Positions 35,825-45,777 are shown, counted from the first letter of the stretch. The stretch: 64,000 bases of DNA from Teichococcus wenyumeiae (GCF_003696345.1 NZ_RFLX01000018.1:1-64000), one strand, 5' to 3'. The notes: generated by a model from the letters alone, not told the origin. Translations and numbers: made by a program.

Positions 35825-37026
35825 GCAACGTCCAATCGCTCACCTAGGGAGAGTTCGAGGATGCAGCGCTGGTCCTGGGCCGGATGCCCCGTCAGCTTCG
35901 CCCGTAGCTGGTGGATCAATGCCTTGAGCACCCGGCCCGCGGCCCTGGCCGGCGGCTGCCCGGCCGCGCTGGCGGGTGCGCTGCCTTCCAGCCGTAGGCG
36001 CAGACGGTTGTCGGACAGTTGCTCCAGCGCGCAGATGACGGGGGAAAGATCAGCCTCGGGCTGCGCAGCCAGCCGTGTCCGCAGCAGGTCATCGAAGATC
36101 AGCGCCAGCGCCACGGCGCGTTCCACCGGCAGCACGCAAGTGCCGTCGATCTCGCATTCGACAGGCACGGGGCCGCTGCCGGCGCTGGCACTGGCGGCGA
36201 GATCCCGCAGCAGGCCGCCGATCTCGATGCCTTGCAGCCGCGACCTGCCGTAAAGGCGCTGATGCACCGAGGCTATCACCAGGATCCTCTGCCGCGCCCC
36301 GGCAATGGCCATGCGGCATTCGGGCTGGGCGTCGCTCTCCTCCATGGCGAGCACGCCGATCACGAGCTGCAGCGAGTTGCGGACGCGGTGGTTCAGCTCC
36401 TGCAACAGCCCTTCCTGCACCGCCAGGGCCTGGCGGAGCTCCTGTTCCGTCCTCAACCGGTGCTTGGCCAGGGCCACGTACTGGCAGACGGTATGCAGGA
36501 AGCTGAGCTCGTCCTCGTCGAACCGTTCGGCCCAGCGGCGGCCAAAGCCCAGCGTGCCCAGCAGTTCATTGCCCTGCACCAGCGGGGTGCAGGCATAGGC
36601 ATCCAGCCCGACCTGGCGGACAAAGGCGACCATGGGGTCATCGGACCTCTGCACCGCCACCGCATGGCAGGGCTTCCGGTTCCGCGCCACCTGGCCGCAG
36701 ATGGCCTGGCCGATGTCCAGCGTCGCACCGGCCGCGGCCTCGTCCGGGGTCAGGCCGCCATGGGCTTCCAGTTCCAACCGCCCGTCTTCCGTGACGCGGT
36801 AGTTGAAAAAGACATCCAGCCGCAATTCCCTCTGAATCAGGCGGAAGAGGTCATCCACCATGCCCGAGGAGTCCTCGGCCGCGAGCAGTTGCGCGGCGGC
36901 CTCGGCGATCAAGGCCAGAAAGCGCAAGGGGCGGCCTTGCGTGAGGGCGGTGACCTGGCTGGCCACGGGTTCCGGGCTGGCAGCGGCCGCCGGAGGGGCT
37001 TCCATGGTCATCTCGAGCCGATTCAT
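35821..37026 (-). CDS. GAF / HisKA_2 histidine-kinase-like protein with degenerate ATPase domain
   Basis: A 401-aa cytosolic protein. A GAF domain spans about residues 45-195 and is followed by an H-box with the phospho-accepting residue in LLQELNHRVRNSLQLV (His213), the HisKA_2 type. The C-terminal region aligns in length with an HATPase domain. However, the N-box position reads LALIFDDLLRTRL instead of ELVTNA, the DxGxG box reads EGSAPAS, and the second glycine box is absent. It may therefore accept and pass phosphate without binding ATP, as ChpT-type proteins do (inference). The start at 37026 gives the full GAF domain. It is divergent from bphP (163 bp). Confidence 0.85.
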   Translation of the reverse strand: MNRLEMTMEAPPAAAASPEPVASQVTALTQGRPLRFLALIAEAAAQLLAAEDSSGMVDDLFRLIQRELRLDVFFNYRVTEDGRLELEAHGGLTPDEAAAGATLDIGQAICGQVARNRKPCHAVAVQRSDDPMVAFVRQVGLDAYACTPLVQGNELLGTLGFGRRWAERFDEDELSFLHTVCQYVALAKHRLRTEQELRQALAVQEGLLQELNHRVRNSLQLVIGVLAMEESDAQPECRMAIAGARQRILVIASVHQRLYGRSRLQGIEIGGLLRDLAASASAGSGPVPVECEIDGTCVLPVERAVALALIFDDLLRTRLAAQPEADLSPVICALEQLSDNRLRLRLEGSAPASAAGQPPARAAGRVLKALIHQLRAKLTGHPAQDQRCILELSLGERLDVA

Positions 37027-37189
37027 CCACCGATTATGGCGAAAAACAGGCCGCAGGTCCACCTTGGTCTTGGCGGAAATACGCCCTCTGTGCCTTGTAA
37101 GTTTCTGTTTCCAAATCGAAAAGAACCACCACTGCCCACCGCCCGGGCGGTTTTCCTCGCTGTGCATGGTATCCGTGCTAAGGTGTTCC

Positions 37190-39358
37190 ATGGTTTCCGA
37201 AGCGCGGCTTATCCCTGAACCATCGGTCATCACCGCGGCCAGCCTGGCATCTTGTGACCGAGAGCCCATCCATGTTCCTGGGGCCATCCAGCCCCATGGC
37301 CTCCTCCTTGTCGCTGATGCTGCTTCCCTCGTGGTGGTGGCCGGGGCCGGGGAACTGGAAACCCGGCTCCGGCCCGAATGGCTGGGCCACGCGCTGAGCG
37401 TGGTGCTAGGCCGGGACCTGGCCCGGATGCTGGCTGAGGTGCAGCCCGGCCCTGGTGGCCTGCTGCACCTGACCGGCCTGCGCGGCCCCATGGAAACCTT
37501 CGATGCCTCGCTGCACCGCAGCGGCCCCTTTATCGTGGTGGAGTTGGAGCCGGCCTCGCCGGAGGTGATGTCGGCCACCGAGACGCTGCTGTCGCTGGAC
37601 CGCGCCGCCACGGCCTTCGAGCGTGCCAGCAGCCTCGCCTCGCTCTGCGACCATGCCGCCCTGACTTTCCGCCAGATCACCGGCTTCGACCGGGTGATGA
37701 TCTACCGCTTCCTCGACGATGGCAGCGGCGCGGTGATCGCCGAGGCACGGGACCCCGGGCTGCCGAGCTTCCTGAACCACCACTTCCCTGCCTCGGATGT
37801 GCCGCAGCAGGCGCGGCGGCTCTATATCCGCAACCGGGTGCGGGTGATCCCGGACGTGCATTACACGCCCGCGCCGCTGCGCACGGCCTCGGGCACCATG
37901 GCCGACCTGGACATGAGCGACCTGACGCTGCGCAGCGTCTCGCCCATCCACCTGCAATACATGAGGAACATGGGACTGGATGCCAGCGCCTCCATTTCCA
38001 TCGTGCAGGATGGCGTGCTCTGGGGGCTGATCGCCTGCCACAACCGCAGGCCGCGCGGCATGAGCTATGAGGCGCGCGCCGCCTGCCGCGCCCTGGCCGG
38101 CGGGCTGGCGCGGCAGATCCGCGCCCGCGAGGAAGCCGAGATCTACCGCGAGCAGCTGCGCCTGCGCTCCGCCGAAGATGCGGTGTTGGCCCGGCTGGGC
38201 CGCCAGGGCGTCACCGCGGAGGTCATGCAGGACCTCTCCGGCGACCTGATGCAGATGCTCGGCGCCAGCGGCTTCCTGGCCCTGATGGCGGATGGCCATG
38301 CCTCGGCGGGCCATGTGCCGGACCGGCAATACTGGCCGGGGCTGGTCGAGCGGGTGCGGCACCACGGGGCCCAGACCCCGTTCCGCAGCCATGAACTGGC
38401 ACGGCAGCATGCCCCGGCGCGTGATTTCACGGCGATCGGCAGCGGGCTTCTGGCCATTCCGCTGGGCGGCGCCCTGGAGGGCACGCTGCTGTGGTTCCGG
38501 GCGGAGAAGGTGGAATTGGTGAACTGGGCCGGCAATCCGCACAAGGGCGTCGATCTGCCGCCCGGCGCCATGCTGACCCCCCGCGCCTCCTTCGCGGACT
38601 GGCACGAAACCGTACGCGGCCGCTCCGAGCCCTGGAGCCTGGCGGATGTCGCGGCCGCCGTGCGGCTGCGCGACGGCATCGCGGACACTTACCGCCAGCG
38701 TGAACTGATGCGCCTCAACCAGGAGCTGGACAGCGCGTTGCGCGAGCGTGACCACCTGCTGCTGCAGAAAGACTACCTGATGCGGGAGGTCAACCACCGC
38801 GTCCAGAACAGCCTGCAGCTGGTTTCCTCCTACATGGCCCTGCAGGCGCATGAGAACGACGACGCCCGCCTGACGGCCTATCTCTCCGAGGCGCGGCGGC
38901 GGCTTGCGGCCGTCTCCCTGGTGCATCGCCGCCTTTATCGCGACGAGCAGATGGAGACGGTGGACCTGGGCCGCTACCTGAATGAGCTGTGCAACGACCT
39001 GGCGCAGTCCATGGGCGATGGCTGGGTCCGCCAGATGCGGGTGGACCTGGCGCCGGTGCTGATGTCCGCCGACCGCAGCATCCATCTCGGGCTGATCCTG
39101 ACGGAGTTAGTGATCAATGCCGGCAAATATGCCTATGACGGCGCGGAGGGTCCGATCTCCATCAGCGTCGAACAGCATGGCAGCCGCATCCGACTTGTGG
39201 TGGCGGACCAGGGAACCGGGTCGGTGAAGCCGGGCAAGGGCTTCGGCAGCAGCATGATCGAGATGCTGACCTCCGGGCTGGACGGCGAGCTGGAATTCGC
39301 GCCCAACCACCCCGGCCTGCGCGCCATCGTGATGGTCCCGATCGACGCCCTGGCCTGA
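37190..39358 (+). CDS. bphP: Bacteriophytochrome histidine kinase
   Basis: A 722-aa red/far-red photoreceptor: PAS (about 15-120), GAF (140-310), PHY (320-500) and a HisKA_2/HATPase kinase (505-722). The biliverdin-binding Cys22 sits before the motif EPIHVPGAIQPHG. The GAF chromophore motif reads PASDVP (Asp203), with His254 in SPIHLQYMRNMG. The PHY tongue motif PRASFADW is at 464-471. The kinase has EVNHRVQNSLQL (His536), an intact N-box ELVINAGKYAY and DQGTGS. The start at 37190 has AAGG upstream and gives the canonical N-terminus. No haem oxygenase (bphO) is adjacent. Confidence 0.93.
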   Translation: MVSEARLIPEPSVITAASLASCDREPIHVPGAIQPHGLLLVADAASLVVVAGAGELETRLRPEWLGHALSVVLGRDLARMLAEVQPGPGGLLHLTGLRGPMETFDASLHRSGPFIVVELEPASPEVMSATETLLSLDRAATAFERASSLASLCDHAALTFRQITGFDRVMIYRFLDDGSGAVIAEARDPGLPSFLNHHFPASDVPQQARRLYIRNRVRVIPDVHYTPAPLRTASGTMADLDMSDLTLRSVSPIHLQYMRNMGLDASASISIVQDGVLWGLIACHNRRPRGMSYEARAACRALAGGLARQIRAREEAEIYREQLRLRSAEDAVLARLGRQGVTAEVMQDLSGDLMQMLGASGFLALMADGHASAGHVPDRQYWPGLVERVRHHGAQTPFRSHELARQHAPARDFTAIGSGLLAIPLGGALEGTLLWFRAEKVELVNWAGNPHKGVDLPPGAMLTPRASFADWHETVRGRSEPWSLADVAAAVRLRDGIADTYRQRELMRLNQELDSALRERDHLLLQKDYLMREVNHRVQNSLQLVSSYMALQAHENDDARLTAYLSEARRRLAAVSLVHRRLYRDEQMETVDLGRYLNELCNDLAQSMGDGWVRQMRVDLAPVLMSADRSIHLGLILTELVINAGKYAYDGAEGPISISVEQHGSRIRLVVADQGTGSVKPGKGFGSSMIEMLTSGLDGELEFAPNHPGLRAIVMVPIDALA

Positions 39359-39479
39359 TGGTGGCCCGGGCGCCCTGAAGCCGCCGTAACCATGTGCCCG
39401 GCTGGCCGTTAACCCCGCGACCCGGGTCGTGAAGCCTCGCATCACACGGCCGAAGGCAGGCTGTGGAGGTGACGAGATC

Positions 39480-41753
39480 ATGGCAGACGCTGAGCCGAGA
39501 GGTACGCAGGTCCAGGTCGCGAACGCCCGACCCGAGGATGTCGGCAAGGGCATCGCCCGCATCAGCCGCAAGGTGATGCAGAACCTGGGCATGCAGCAGG
39601 GCGACGTGCTGGAAATCATTGGCCAGCGCCATACCGCCGCCATCGCCGTCGTCCCTTTCGCGGAGGACGAGGACCTCGAGATCATCCGCCTCGACGGGCT
39701 GCAACGGGCCAACGCGGGTGTCTCGGCCGGGGAGCGGATCGAGGTGCGGCGCGTGCAGGCCCGGCCGGCAGCGCGCGTGACGGTTGCGCCGGCGCAGAAG
39801 AACCTGCGGCTTTCCGGCTCAGGCGATGCCCTGCGGCGCACCTTTGTCGGCCGGCCGGTGGTGGCGGGAGATGTGGTCTCCACCTCCGTCTATCAGCGCG
39901 GCGCGCCCGGCGGGCAGCCCGATGAATTCTTCCGGCAGTTCTATGACCGCCAGGCTTTCGCCTTGCAGGAAATCCGCCTGAGCATCGTCGGCACCGCGCC
40001 CAAGGGCATCGTGCGCATCGAGCCGGAAACCGAGATCGAGCTGCTGCCGCAATATGTGGAGCCCAAGGAGACGCGCCGCGCCGATGTCACCTACGACGAT
40101 ATCGGCGGCCTGGGCGACGCGGTGGACCAGGTGCGGGAGATGGTGGAGCTGCCGCTGCGGCACCCCGAACTGTTCCAGCGCCTCGGCATCGATCCGCCGA
40201 AAGGCGTGATCCTGCATGGCCCGCCAGGCACCGGCAAGACGCTGCTGGCCAAGGCGGTGGCCAATGAATCAGAAGCCACCTTCTTCAGCATCGCCGGCCC
40301 CGAGATCATGGGCAGCCATTACGGGGAGTCCGAGCAGCGGCTGCGCGACATCTTCCAGGATGCCGGCAAGCGGGCGCCCTCGATCATCTTCATCGACGAG
40401 ATCGACAGCATTGCCCCGAAGCGCGAGGAAGCACGCGGGGAAGTGGAGCGCCGCATCGTCGCGCAGCTGCTGACGCTGATGGATGGGCTGGAGCCGCGCC
40501 AGAACGTCGTCGTCATCGCCGCGACCAACCGCGTCGATGCCCTGGACGAGGCCCTGCGCCGCCCCGGCCGTTTCGATCGCGAGATCATCATCGGCGTGCC
40601 GGACCAGGATGGACGCCGCCAGGTGCTGGCGATCCACACGCGCGGCATGCCGCTGGGCGAGGATGTGGACCTCGATGCCCTGGCACGGATGAGCTACGGC
40701 TTCGTGGGCGCCGATATCTCCGCCCTGGCGCGGGAGGCCGCGATGGATGCGGTGCGGCGCGTGCTGCCGCAGATCAACCTGCGGGAAGGCATCCCGCCTG
40801 AGGTTCTGGCCGGAATGCGCGTCTACCGGGCCGACTTCGAGAACGCCCTGAAGCGCATCCAGCCTTCCGCGCTGCGCGAGATCATGATCCAGGTGCCGAA
40901 TGTCCGCTGGGAGGATATCGGTGGCGTCGCCGCCGCGCGGGAGCAGTTGCGCGAAGGCGTCGAGCTGCCCTTGCGGCACCCGGAGGCCTTCCGCCGGCTG
41001 GGCATCCGCCCCGCCAAGGGCTTCCTGCTGTTCGGCCCGCCGGGCACGGGCAAGACGCTGATGGCCAAGGCGGTGGCACGGGAGGCGAATGCCAATTTCA
41101 TCGCCACCAAGTCCTCCGATCTACTGTCCAAATGGTTCGGTGAATCGGAACAGCAGGTCAGCCGCCTCTTCGCCCGTGCGCGGCAGGTAGCGCCCACCGT
41201 CATCTTCATCGACGAGATCGACAGCCTAGTGCCCGCACGCGGCGGTGGCCTGGGCGAGCCGCAGGTGACGGAGCGGGTGGTGAATACCATCCTGGCGGAG
41301 ATGGACGGGCTGGAAGAATTGCAGGGCGTGGTGGTGATCGGCGCCACCAACCGGCCCAACCTGCTGGACCCGGCGCTGCTCCGGCCCGGGCGTTTCGATG
41401 AGCTGGTCTATGTCCCGGTGCCGGATGAAGCCGGGCGGGAGCAGATCCTGCGCATCCAGACCCAGGGCATGCCGCTGGCCGAGGATGTGGACCTGGCGGA
41501 GATCGCCCGCCGCACCCATGGCTATACCGGCGCCGACCTGGGCGACGTGGTGCGCCGCGCCGGCCTCTCGGCCCTGCGACAGGATCTCGGCATACCGGCC
41601 ATCCGGCAGGCGGAGTTCGAGAAGGCCCTGTCGGATTCACGTGCGTCGGTGACGGCGGAGATGGAGCAGCAATATGAGGAACTGCGCACCAGCCTGAAGC
41701 GGCAGGCGCCGATGCAGCGGCGCCGGATTGGTTTCGATATCGACGGTACGTGA
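39480..41753 (+). CDS. CDC48/VAT-like double AAA+ ATPase
   Basis: A 757-aa hexameric unfoldase-type protein. The N-terminal CDC48 N-domain (about residues 5-190) holds the double-psi barrel. AAA domain 1 has GPPGTGKT near 250, FIDEIDSIAPKREE and RRPGRFD. Domain 2 has GPPGTGKT near 525, SKWFGESEQQVSRLF, FIDEIDSLVPARGG and LRPGRFD. Both Walker and arginine-finger motifs are intact, so both rings should hydrolyse ATP. GGAGGTGA precedes the ATG. The family is universal in archaea and eukaryotes and patchy in bacteria. No proteasome or pupylation genes are nearby; the partner is unknown. Confidence 0.93.
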   Translation: MADAEPRGTQVQVANARPEDVGKGIARISRKVMQNLGMQQGDVLEIIGQRHTAAIAVVPFAEDEDLEIIRLDGLQRANAGVSAGERIEVRRVQARPAARVTVAPAQKNLRLSGSGDALRRTFVGRPVVAGDVVSTSVYQRGAPGGQPDEFFRQFYDRQAFALQEIRLSIVGTAPKGIVRIEPETEIELLPQYVEPKETRRADVTYDDIGGLGDAVDQVREMVELPLRHPELFQRLGIDPPKGVILHGPPGTGKTLLAKAVANESEATFFSIAGPEIMGSHYGESEQRLRDIFQDAGKRAPSIIFIDEIDSIAPKREEARGEVERRIVAQLLTLMDGLEPRQNVVVIAATNRVDALDEALRRPGRFDREIIIGVPDQDGRRQVLAIHTRGMPLGEDVDLDALARMSYGFVGADISALAREAAMDAVRRVLPQINLREGIPPEVLAGMRVYRADFENALKRIQPSALREIMIQVPNVRWEDIGGVAAAREQLREGVELPLRHPEAFRRLGIRPAKGFLLFGPPGTGKTLMAKAVAREANANFIATKSSDLLSKWFGESEQQVSRLFARARQVAPTVIFIDEIDSLVPARGGGLGEPQVTERVVNTILAEMDGLEELQGVVVIGATNRPNLLDPALLRPGRFDELVYVPVPDEAGREQILRIQTQGMPLAEDVDLAEIARRTHGYTGADLGDVVRRAGLSALRQDLGIPAIRQAEFEKALSDSRASVTAEMEQQYEELRTSLKRQAPMQRRRIGFDIDGT

Positions 41754-41824
41754 GGGTATCATCGGCCAGCCCCTGACATGGGAATGGAACATACCGGCAT
41801 GGCACGCCTCCGGGGCACGGTAGG

Positions 41825-42537
41825 ATGGCAGTGGCCATGAGCGAAGAGCCCGGTTCCGCCAGCAGACAAGGTCGTCTTCTGGCACGACCAGGGTTGCAGC
41901 CGCCATGCCGCAACCCTGGAACACGCCGGCTGGGCCTGGGCCTGCGCCGGGACGGCCTGCTGATGCTGCCGGAGGTGGGGCAGCACCAGCGCCTGCCGCT
42001 TCTGGTGTTGCTGCACGGCGCGGGCGGGCACGCGCAAGGCATGCTGCGGATGTTCGAGGCGCAGGCACGGCAGGCCGATGTAGCGCTGCTGGTGCCGGAA
42101 TCCCGTGGTTCCACCTGGGACGTCATCATGGGCGGCTTCGGGCCGGATGTGGCTTTCCTTGACGAAGCCTTGAGCCAGAGCTTCGGGGACCATGCTTTCG
42201 ACCCGGACCGGATCGCGATCGGCGGTTTTTCCGATGGCGCTTCCTATGCGCTGTCGCTGGGGCTGGCCAATGGGGATCTCTTTCGTTGGATTCTTGCTTT
42301 CTCGCCGGGCTTTGCGGCGGCACCCAGCGCAGCCGGGAACCCGTCGATCTATATCTCGCACGGCACGGAAGACAATGTGCTGCCCATCAACCGTTGCAGC
42401 CGCCGCTTGGTGCGCGCCTGCGCGATGCTGGCTACGACCTGCGTTACAAGGAGTTCGAAGGCGGCCATTTCGTGCCCGACCATTGCATCCCTGCCGCACT
42501 GGCGCTGCTCGCATCGGGCAGTCAGGCGGGGCCTTGA
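41825..42537 (+). pseudogene. Alpha/beta hydrolase (phospholipase/carboxylesterase type), one frameshift
   Basis: An esterase of about 237 residues if repaired. The nucleophile elbow is IGGFSDGASYALSLG, the oxyanion region is LLVLLHGAGGHAQG, and the acid is in SHGTEDNVLP. The last part, with the catalytic His in FEGGHFVPDH, is in another frame. The break is near 42410 and is explained by one missing base, since the total length is one short of a multiple of three. Either a recent pseudogene or an assembly error. Confidence 0.8.
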
Positions 42538-42753
42538 CAACCGCCAGTAGAATGCGAAAGGCTTTGTGCCCGCTGCGGTGGCCTGCTGAGGCTCCCTGTG
42601 CGAAGATGGCGGACAGCCCATCACAGCGACCGCGGGTTTCGCAACTCAGCGGCGCAGCACATCGGACATCCTGCCAGCGTGGCTTCGTAACATGATCTCT
42701 TCCGGTCCCGGCGTCACGCCATCAAGCAGATCCGCTTCGCACGGGCAGAACCG

Positions 42754-44091
42754 GTGAGCGGACTTGCCATGCAGGCCGCGGCCATCGCCGGCCAGGACAC
42801 GGCCAGGCATGAAGGGCGGCTCCGTTGCTGCGATGATTGTGGGCTGATGGTGCGGATGCCGCATGTCAGCGCCGGCGTCGATTCTCGCTGCCCGCGATGC
42901 GACGCCGTTCTCCGCCGACATCGCGAGAGCCCGCTGCACACGCCGCTGGCCCTGGCGTTGACCAGCCTGATGCTGTGCATCGTCACGCTCACCACGCCTT
43001 TCCTGACGGTCCGGCTGCTGGGGCAGTCGCGGGAGAGCCACGTGGAATCAGGGGCCTGGGCCTTCGCGGATGACGGGCTCTGGATTCTGTCGCTGGTGCT
43101 GATGGCAACGGTGGCGCTGGTGCCGGTGCTGCGCCTTTCCCTGCGCCTGACGGTGCTGGGCGGCCTCCTGACGCGGCAGCCGCCACCCTGGCTGGGCGCG
43201 CCGCTGCGCTGGCACGAGCATCTCGGCGCCTGGAGCATGTTGGAAGTCTTTCTGTTCGGCGCGCTGGTTTCCTATACCCGGCTGGTGGACCTCGCCGATG
43301 TGCAGCTTGGCCCCGCCGTTTATGGGCTGGCGGCCGTGGTGGTCGCCATGGTCGCGGCCGATGCGAGTTTCGAACCGCAGGCGGTCTGGGATGCGCTGGA
43401 AAGCCGTGGCATCATGGCCCCCTCTCCCCCAATCAAGGCGCAGCGGCCTTCTGCCGCCAGGAAGCCGCAGCGCCTCATCAGTTGCCATTGCTGCCGCCGC
43501 GTGGCCCCCGCCCGGGAAGGCGAAGCCTGCCTGCGATGCGGCACACCCCTGCACCACCGCAAGCGCAACAGCACCGGGCGCAGCTGGGCGCTGATCATCG
43601 CGGCCTCCATTCTTTATGTGCCGGCCAATCTTTATCCGGTGATGAACATCGTCACCTTTGGACAGGGCGGGCCGCATACCATCATGGGCGGCGTGGTGGA
43701 GTTCATCGAGACCGGCTTCTGGCCGCTGGCGCTGATCGTCTTCACCGCCAGCATCGCGGTGCCCGTGCTCAAGCTGGTTGGGCTGGCGGTCATGCTGATC
43801 TGCATCCGGCAGGGCTCCACGCGCGGGCTGCGGCTGCGGACGCGGCTGTTCCGCTGGATCGAGATCCTGGGCCGCTGGTCCATGATCGATGTCTTCGTGG
43901 TGGCGGTGCTGATCGCGCTGGTGCGCTTCGGCATCGTGGCCTCTATCACCGCGGAGGTCGGCGCCGCCTGCTTCGGCTGCGTCGTCATCCTGACCATGCT
44001 GGCCGCCGAGGCTTTCGACCCCCGCCTGATGTGGGATGCCGCCGCGCCGCAGCCTGCCCATGCCGTGCCAGGAAACGACCGAACCGAATGA
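42754..44091 (+). CDS. pqiA: Paraquat-inducible protein A (PqiA/LetA-like), double domain
   Basis: A 445-aa inner-membrane protein with two PqiA domains, each preceded by a zinc-ribbon: CCDDC...CPRC at about 26-49 and CHCC...CLRC near 247-270. Each domain has about four transmembrane segments (for example LHTPLALALTSLMLCIVTL and LYPVMNIVTFGQGGPHTIMGG). It forms an inner-membrane partner of the PqiB MCE tunnel in lipid transport between membranes. It overlaps pqiB by ATGA. The start at 42754 is the first ATG before the ribbon; MQAAAI five codons on is an alternative. Confidence 0.9.
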   Translation: MSGLAMQAAAIAGQDTARHEGRLRCCDDCGLMVRMPHVSAGVDSRCPRCDAVLRRHRESPLHTPLALALTSLMLCIVTLTTPFLTVRLLGQSRESHVESGAWAFADDGLWILSLVLMATVALVPVLRLSLRLTVLGGLLTRQPPPWLGAPLRWHEHLGAWSMLEVFLFGALVSYTRLVDLADVQLGPAVYGLAAVVVAMVAADASFEPQAVWDALESRGIMAPSPPIKAQRPSAARKPQRLISCHCCRRVAPAREGEACLRCGTPLHHRKRNSTGRSWALIIAASILYVPANLYPVMNIVTFGQGGPHTIMGGVVEFIETGFWPLALIVFTASIAVPVLKLVGLAVMLICIRQGSTRGLRLRTRLFRWIEILGRWSMIDVFVVAVLIALVRFGIVASITAEVGAACFGCVVILTMLAAEAFDPRLMWDAAAPQPAHAVPGNDRTE

Positions 44092-45755
44092 GCGAGACTG
44101 AACCCGAAATCGCCGAGGCCAAGCCGCATCGGCGACGTTTCTCATGGATCTGGCTGATACCGATCGGCGCCGCCATGGTGGCCGCCTATCTGGGCTATTC
44201 CACCTTCCGCACGCGCGGGCCGCTGATCACCATTGAATTCTCCACGGCCGACGGGCTTTCAGCCGGGCAGACGCAGGTGCGCTTCAAGTCGGTGCATATC
44301 GGCACGGTGGAATCCATCCGGCTCAGCGATGACCTGTCCCGCGTCGCCGTGCGCGTGCGCATGCAGCGGGACATAGCGGGCCGGCTGACCGCCAATGCGC
44401 GCTTCTGGGTGGTGCGGCCACGGCTGACGGCGGGTAGTGTCTCCGGCCTCGAGACCATCGTCTCCGGCGCCTATATCGAATTCGATCCCGGCGCGCCGGG
44501 CGCCGAGGAGCAAAGCGAGTTCAAGGGCCTCGATGACCCGCCCGGCATCCGCCCCGGCGAGCCGGGGCGGGTCTTCATCATCCACAGCCGCCGCCTGGGT
44601 GCGTTGGAACGTGGCTCGGTGGTCTTCTTTCGTGATGTGGCGGTGGGCGAGGTGCTGAGCTACGACCCGCCCCCGCTGGATGGCGATATATCGCTGCGGG
44701 TCTTCATCCGCGCGCCTTACGAGAGCTACCTGCGTCGCGGCTCACGCTTCTGGAATACCTCCGGCATCACCTTCGGCTTCGGCCCCAATGGCCTGAAGGT
44801 GGAGGTGGCCAGCCTGCGGGCGGCACTGGCCGGCGGCATCGCCTTCGACACCCCGCCCGAGCTGCGGAACGCGCCCCCGGCACCGGATGACACCACCTAC
44901 GAACTCTACGACAACTTCGAAGCGGCGATCTCCGCTACTTCGGCCGAGCGGCTGGAATTCGTGACCTATCTGGACGGCTCGGCCAGCGGGCTCTCGGCGG
45001 GCTCGCCGGTGGAGATGCGCGGCATCCGCATCGGCAGCGTGCTGAAGGTGGAGCTGGCCTATGACCGGACATCCGATCGTTTTGTCGTGCCGGTGCGCAT
45101 CGCCATCGAGCCGCGCAACATCGCCTTCCCCAACGGCCGCCCGCAGGAGGAGGTCATGACCGCCGCGAAGCGGATGGTGGCCGAGGGCTTCCGCCTGCAA
45201 CTGCGCAGCGGCAACCTGCTGACGGGGCAGAAGTTGCTCTCCTTCGACCAGATCAAGGACGCGCCGCCGGCCAGCGTGACAATGGAGGACGGCACCATCG
45301 TGCTGCCCAGCACCGGCGGCGACAGCGACGACATCATGGCCGCCGTGGGCGCCGTGGCCGGCAAGCTGGAGCGATTCCCGCTGGATGAGATCGGCAGCAA
45401 CCTGAATGCCGCCCTGGCCTCCATCAACGGTGTGGTCGGCGGGCCGGAGCTGAAGGATGCGCTGGGCAGCCTGTCCGGCGCCCTGGGGCAGGTGCAGGAG
45501 CTGGTGCGCAAGGCCGATGAAGGCGCCACCCCGCTGCTGCGCCGCCTGCCGGAGATCGCCAACAACCTCGATCAGGCGGTGCGGCGCGCCAATACCGCCG
45601 TGGGCTCCATCGAGCGTGGCTATGGCGGCGATTCCTCCTTCAACCGTCAGCTCGACCGCACGCTGCAACAGGTGAATGATGCGGCACGTTCCATCCGCCT
45701 GCTCGCTGATTTCCTGGACCGGCACCCGGAAGCGCTGATCCGTGGCCGGGATTGA
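44088..45755 (+). CDS. pqiB: Intermembrane transport protein PqiB (three MCE domains)
   Basis: A 555-aa periplasm-spanning MCE protein anchored by one N-terminal transmembrane segment (FSWIWLIPIGAAMVAAYLG, about 18-36). Three MCE domains follow, starting near residues 44 (FSTADGLSAGQTQVRFKSV), 160 (GALERGSVVFFRDVAVG) and 290 (GLSAGSPVEMRGIRIG). The C-terminal third is helical, as needed for the needle-like tube of PqiB. The start is coupled to pqiA by ATGA and the end overlaps no gene; pqiC follows 22 bp later. Confidence 0.92.
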   Translation: MSETEPEIAEAKPHRRRFSWIWLIPIGAAMVAAYLGYSTFRTRGPLITIEFSTADGLSAGQTQVRFKSVHIGTVESIRLSDDLSRVAVRVRMQRDIAGRLTANARFWVVRPRLTAGSVSGLETIVSGAYIEFDPGAPGAEEQSEFKGLDDPPGIRPGEPGRVFIIHSRRLGALERGSVVFFRDVAVGEVLSYDPPPLDGDISLRVFIRAPYESYLRRGSRFWNTSGITFGFGPNGLKVEVASLRAALAGGIAFDTPPELRNAPPAPDDTTYELYDNFEAAISATSAERLEFVTYLDGSASGLSAGSPVEMRGIRIGSVLKVELAYDRTSDRFVVPVRIAIEPRNIAFPNGRPQEEVMTAAKRMVAEGFRLQLRSGNLLTGQKLLSFDQIKDAPPASVTMEDGTIVLPSTGGDSDDIMAAVGAVAGKLERFPLDEIGSNLNAALASINGVVGGPELKDALGSLSGALGQVQELVRKADEGATPLLRRLPEIANNLDQAVRRANTAVGSIERGYGGDSSFNRQLDRTLQQVNDAARSIRLLADFLDRHPEALIRGRD

Positions 45756-45777
45756 CCACGCGATGGATGGAGACCGC

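Noticed and set aside
37406-39085. 559-aa open frame opposite bphP
   Set aside because: The + strand frame has every phytochrome and kinase motif; the minus frame is its shadow.
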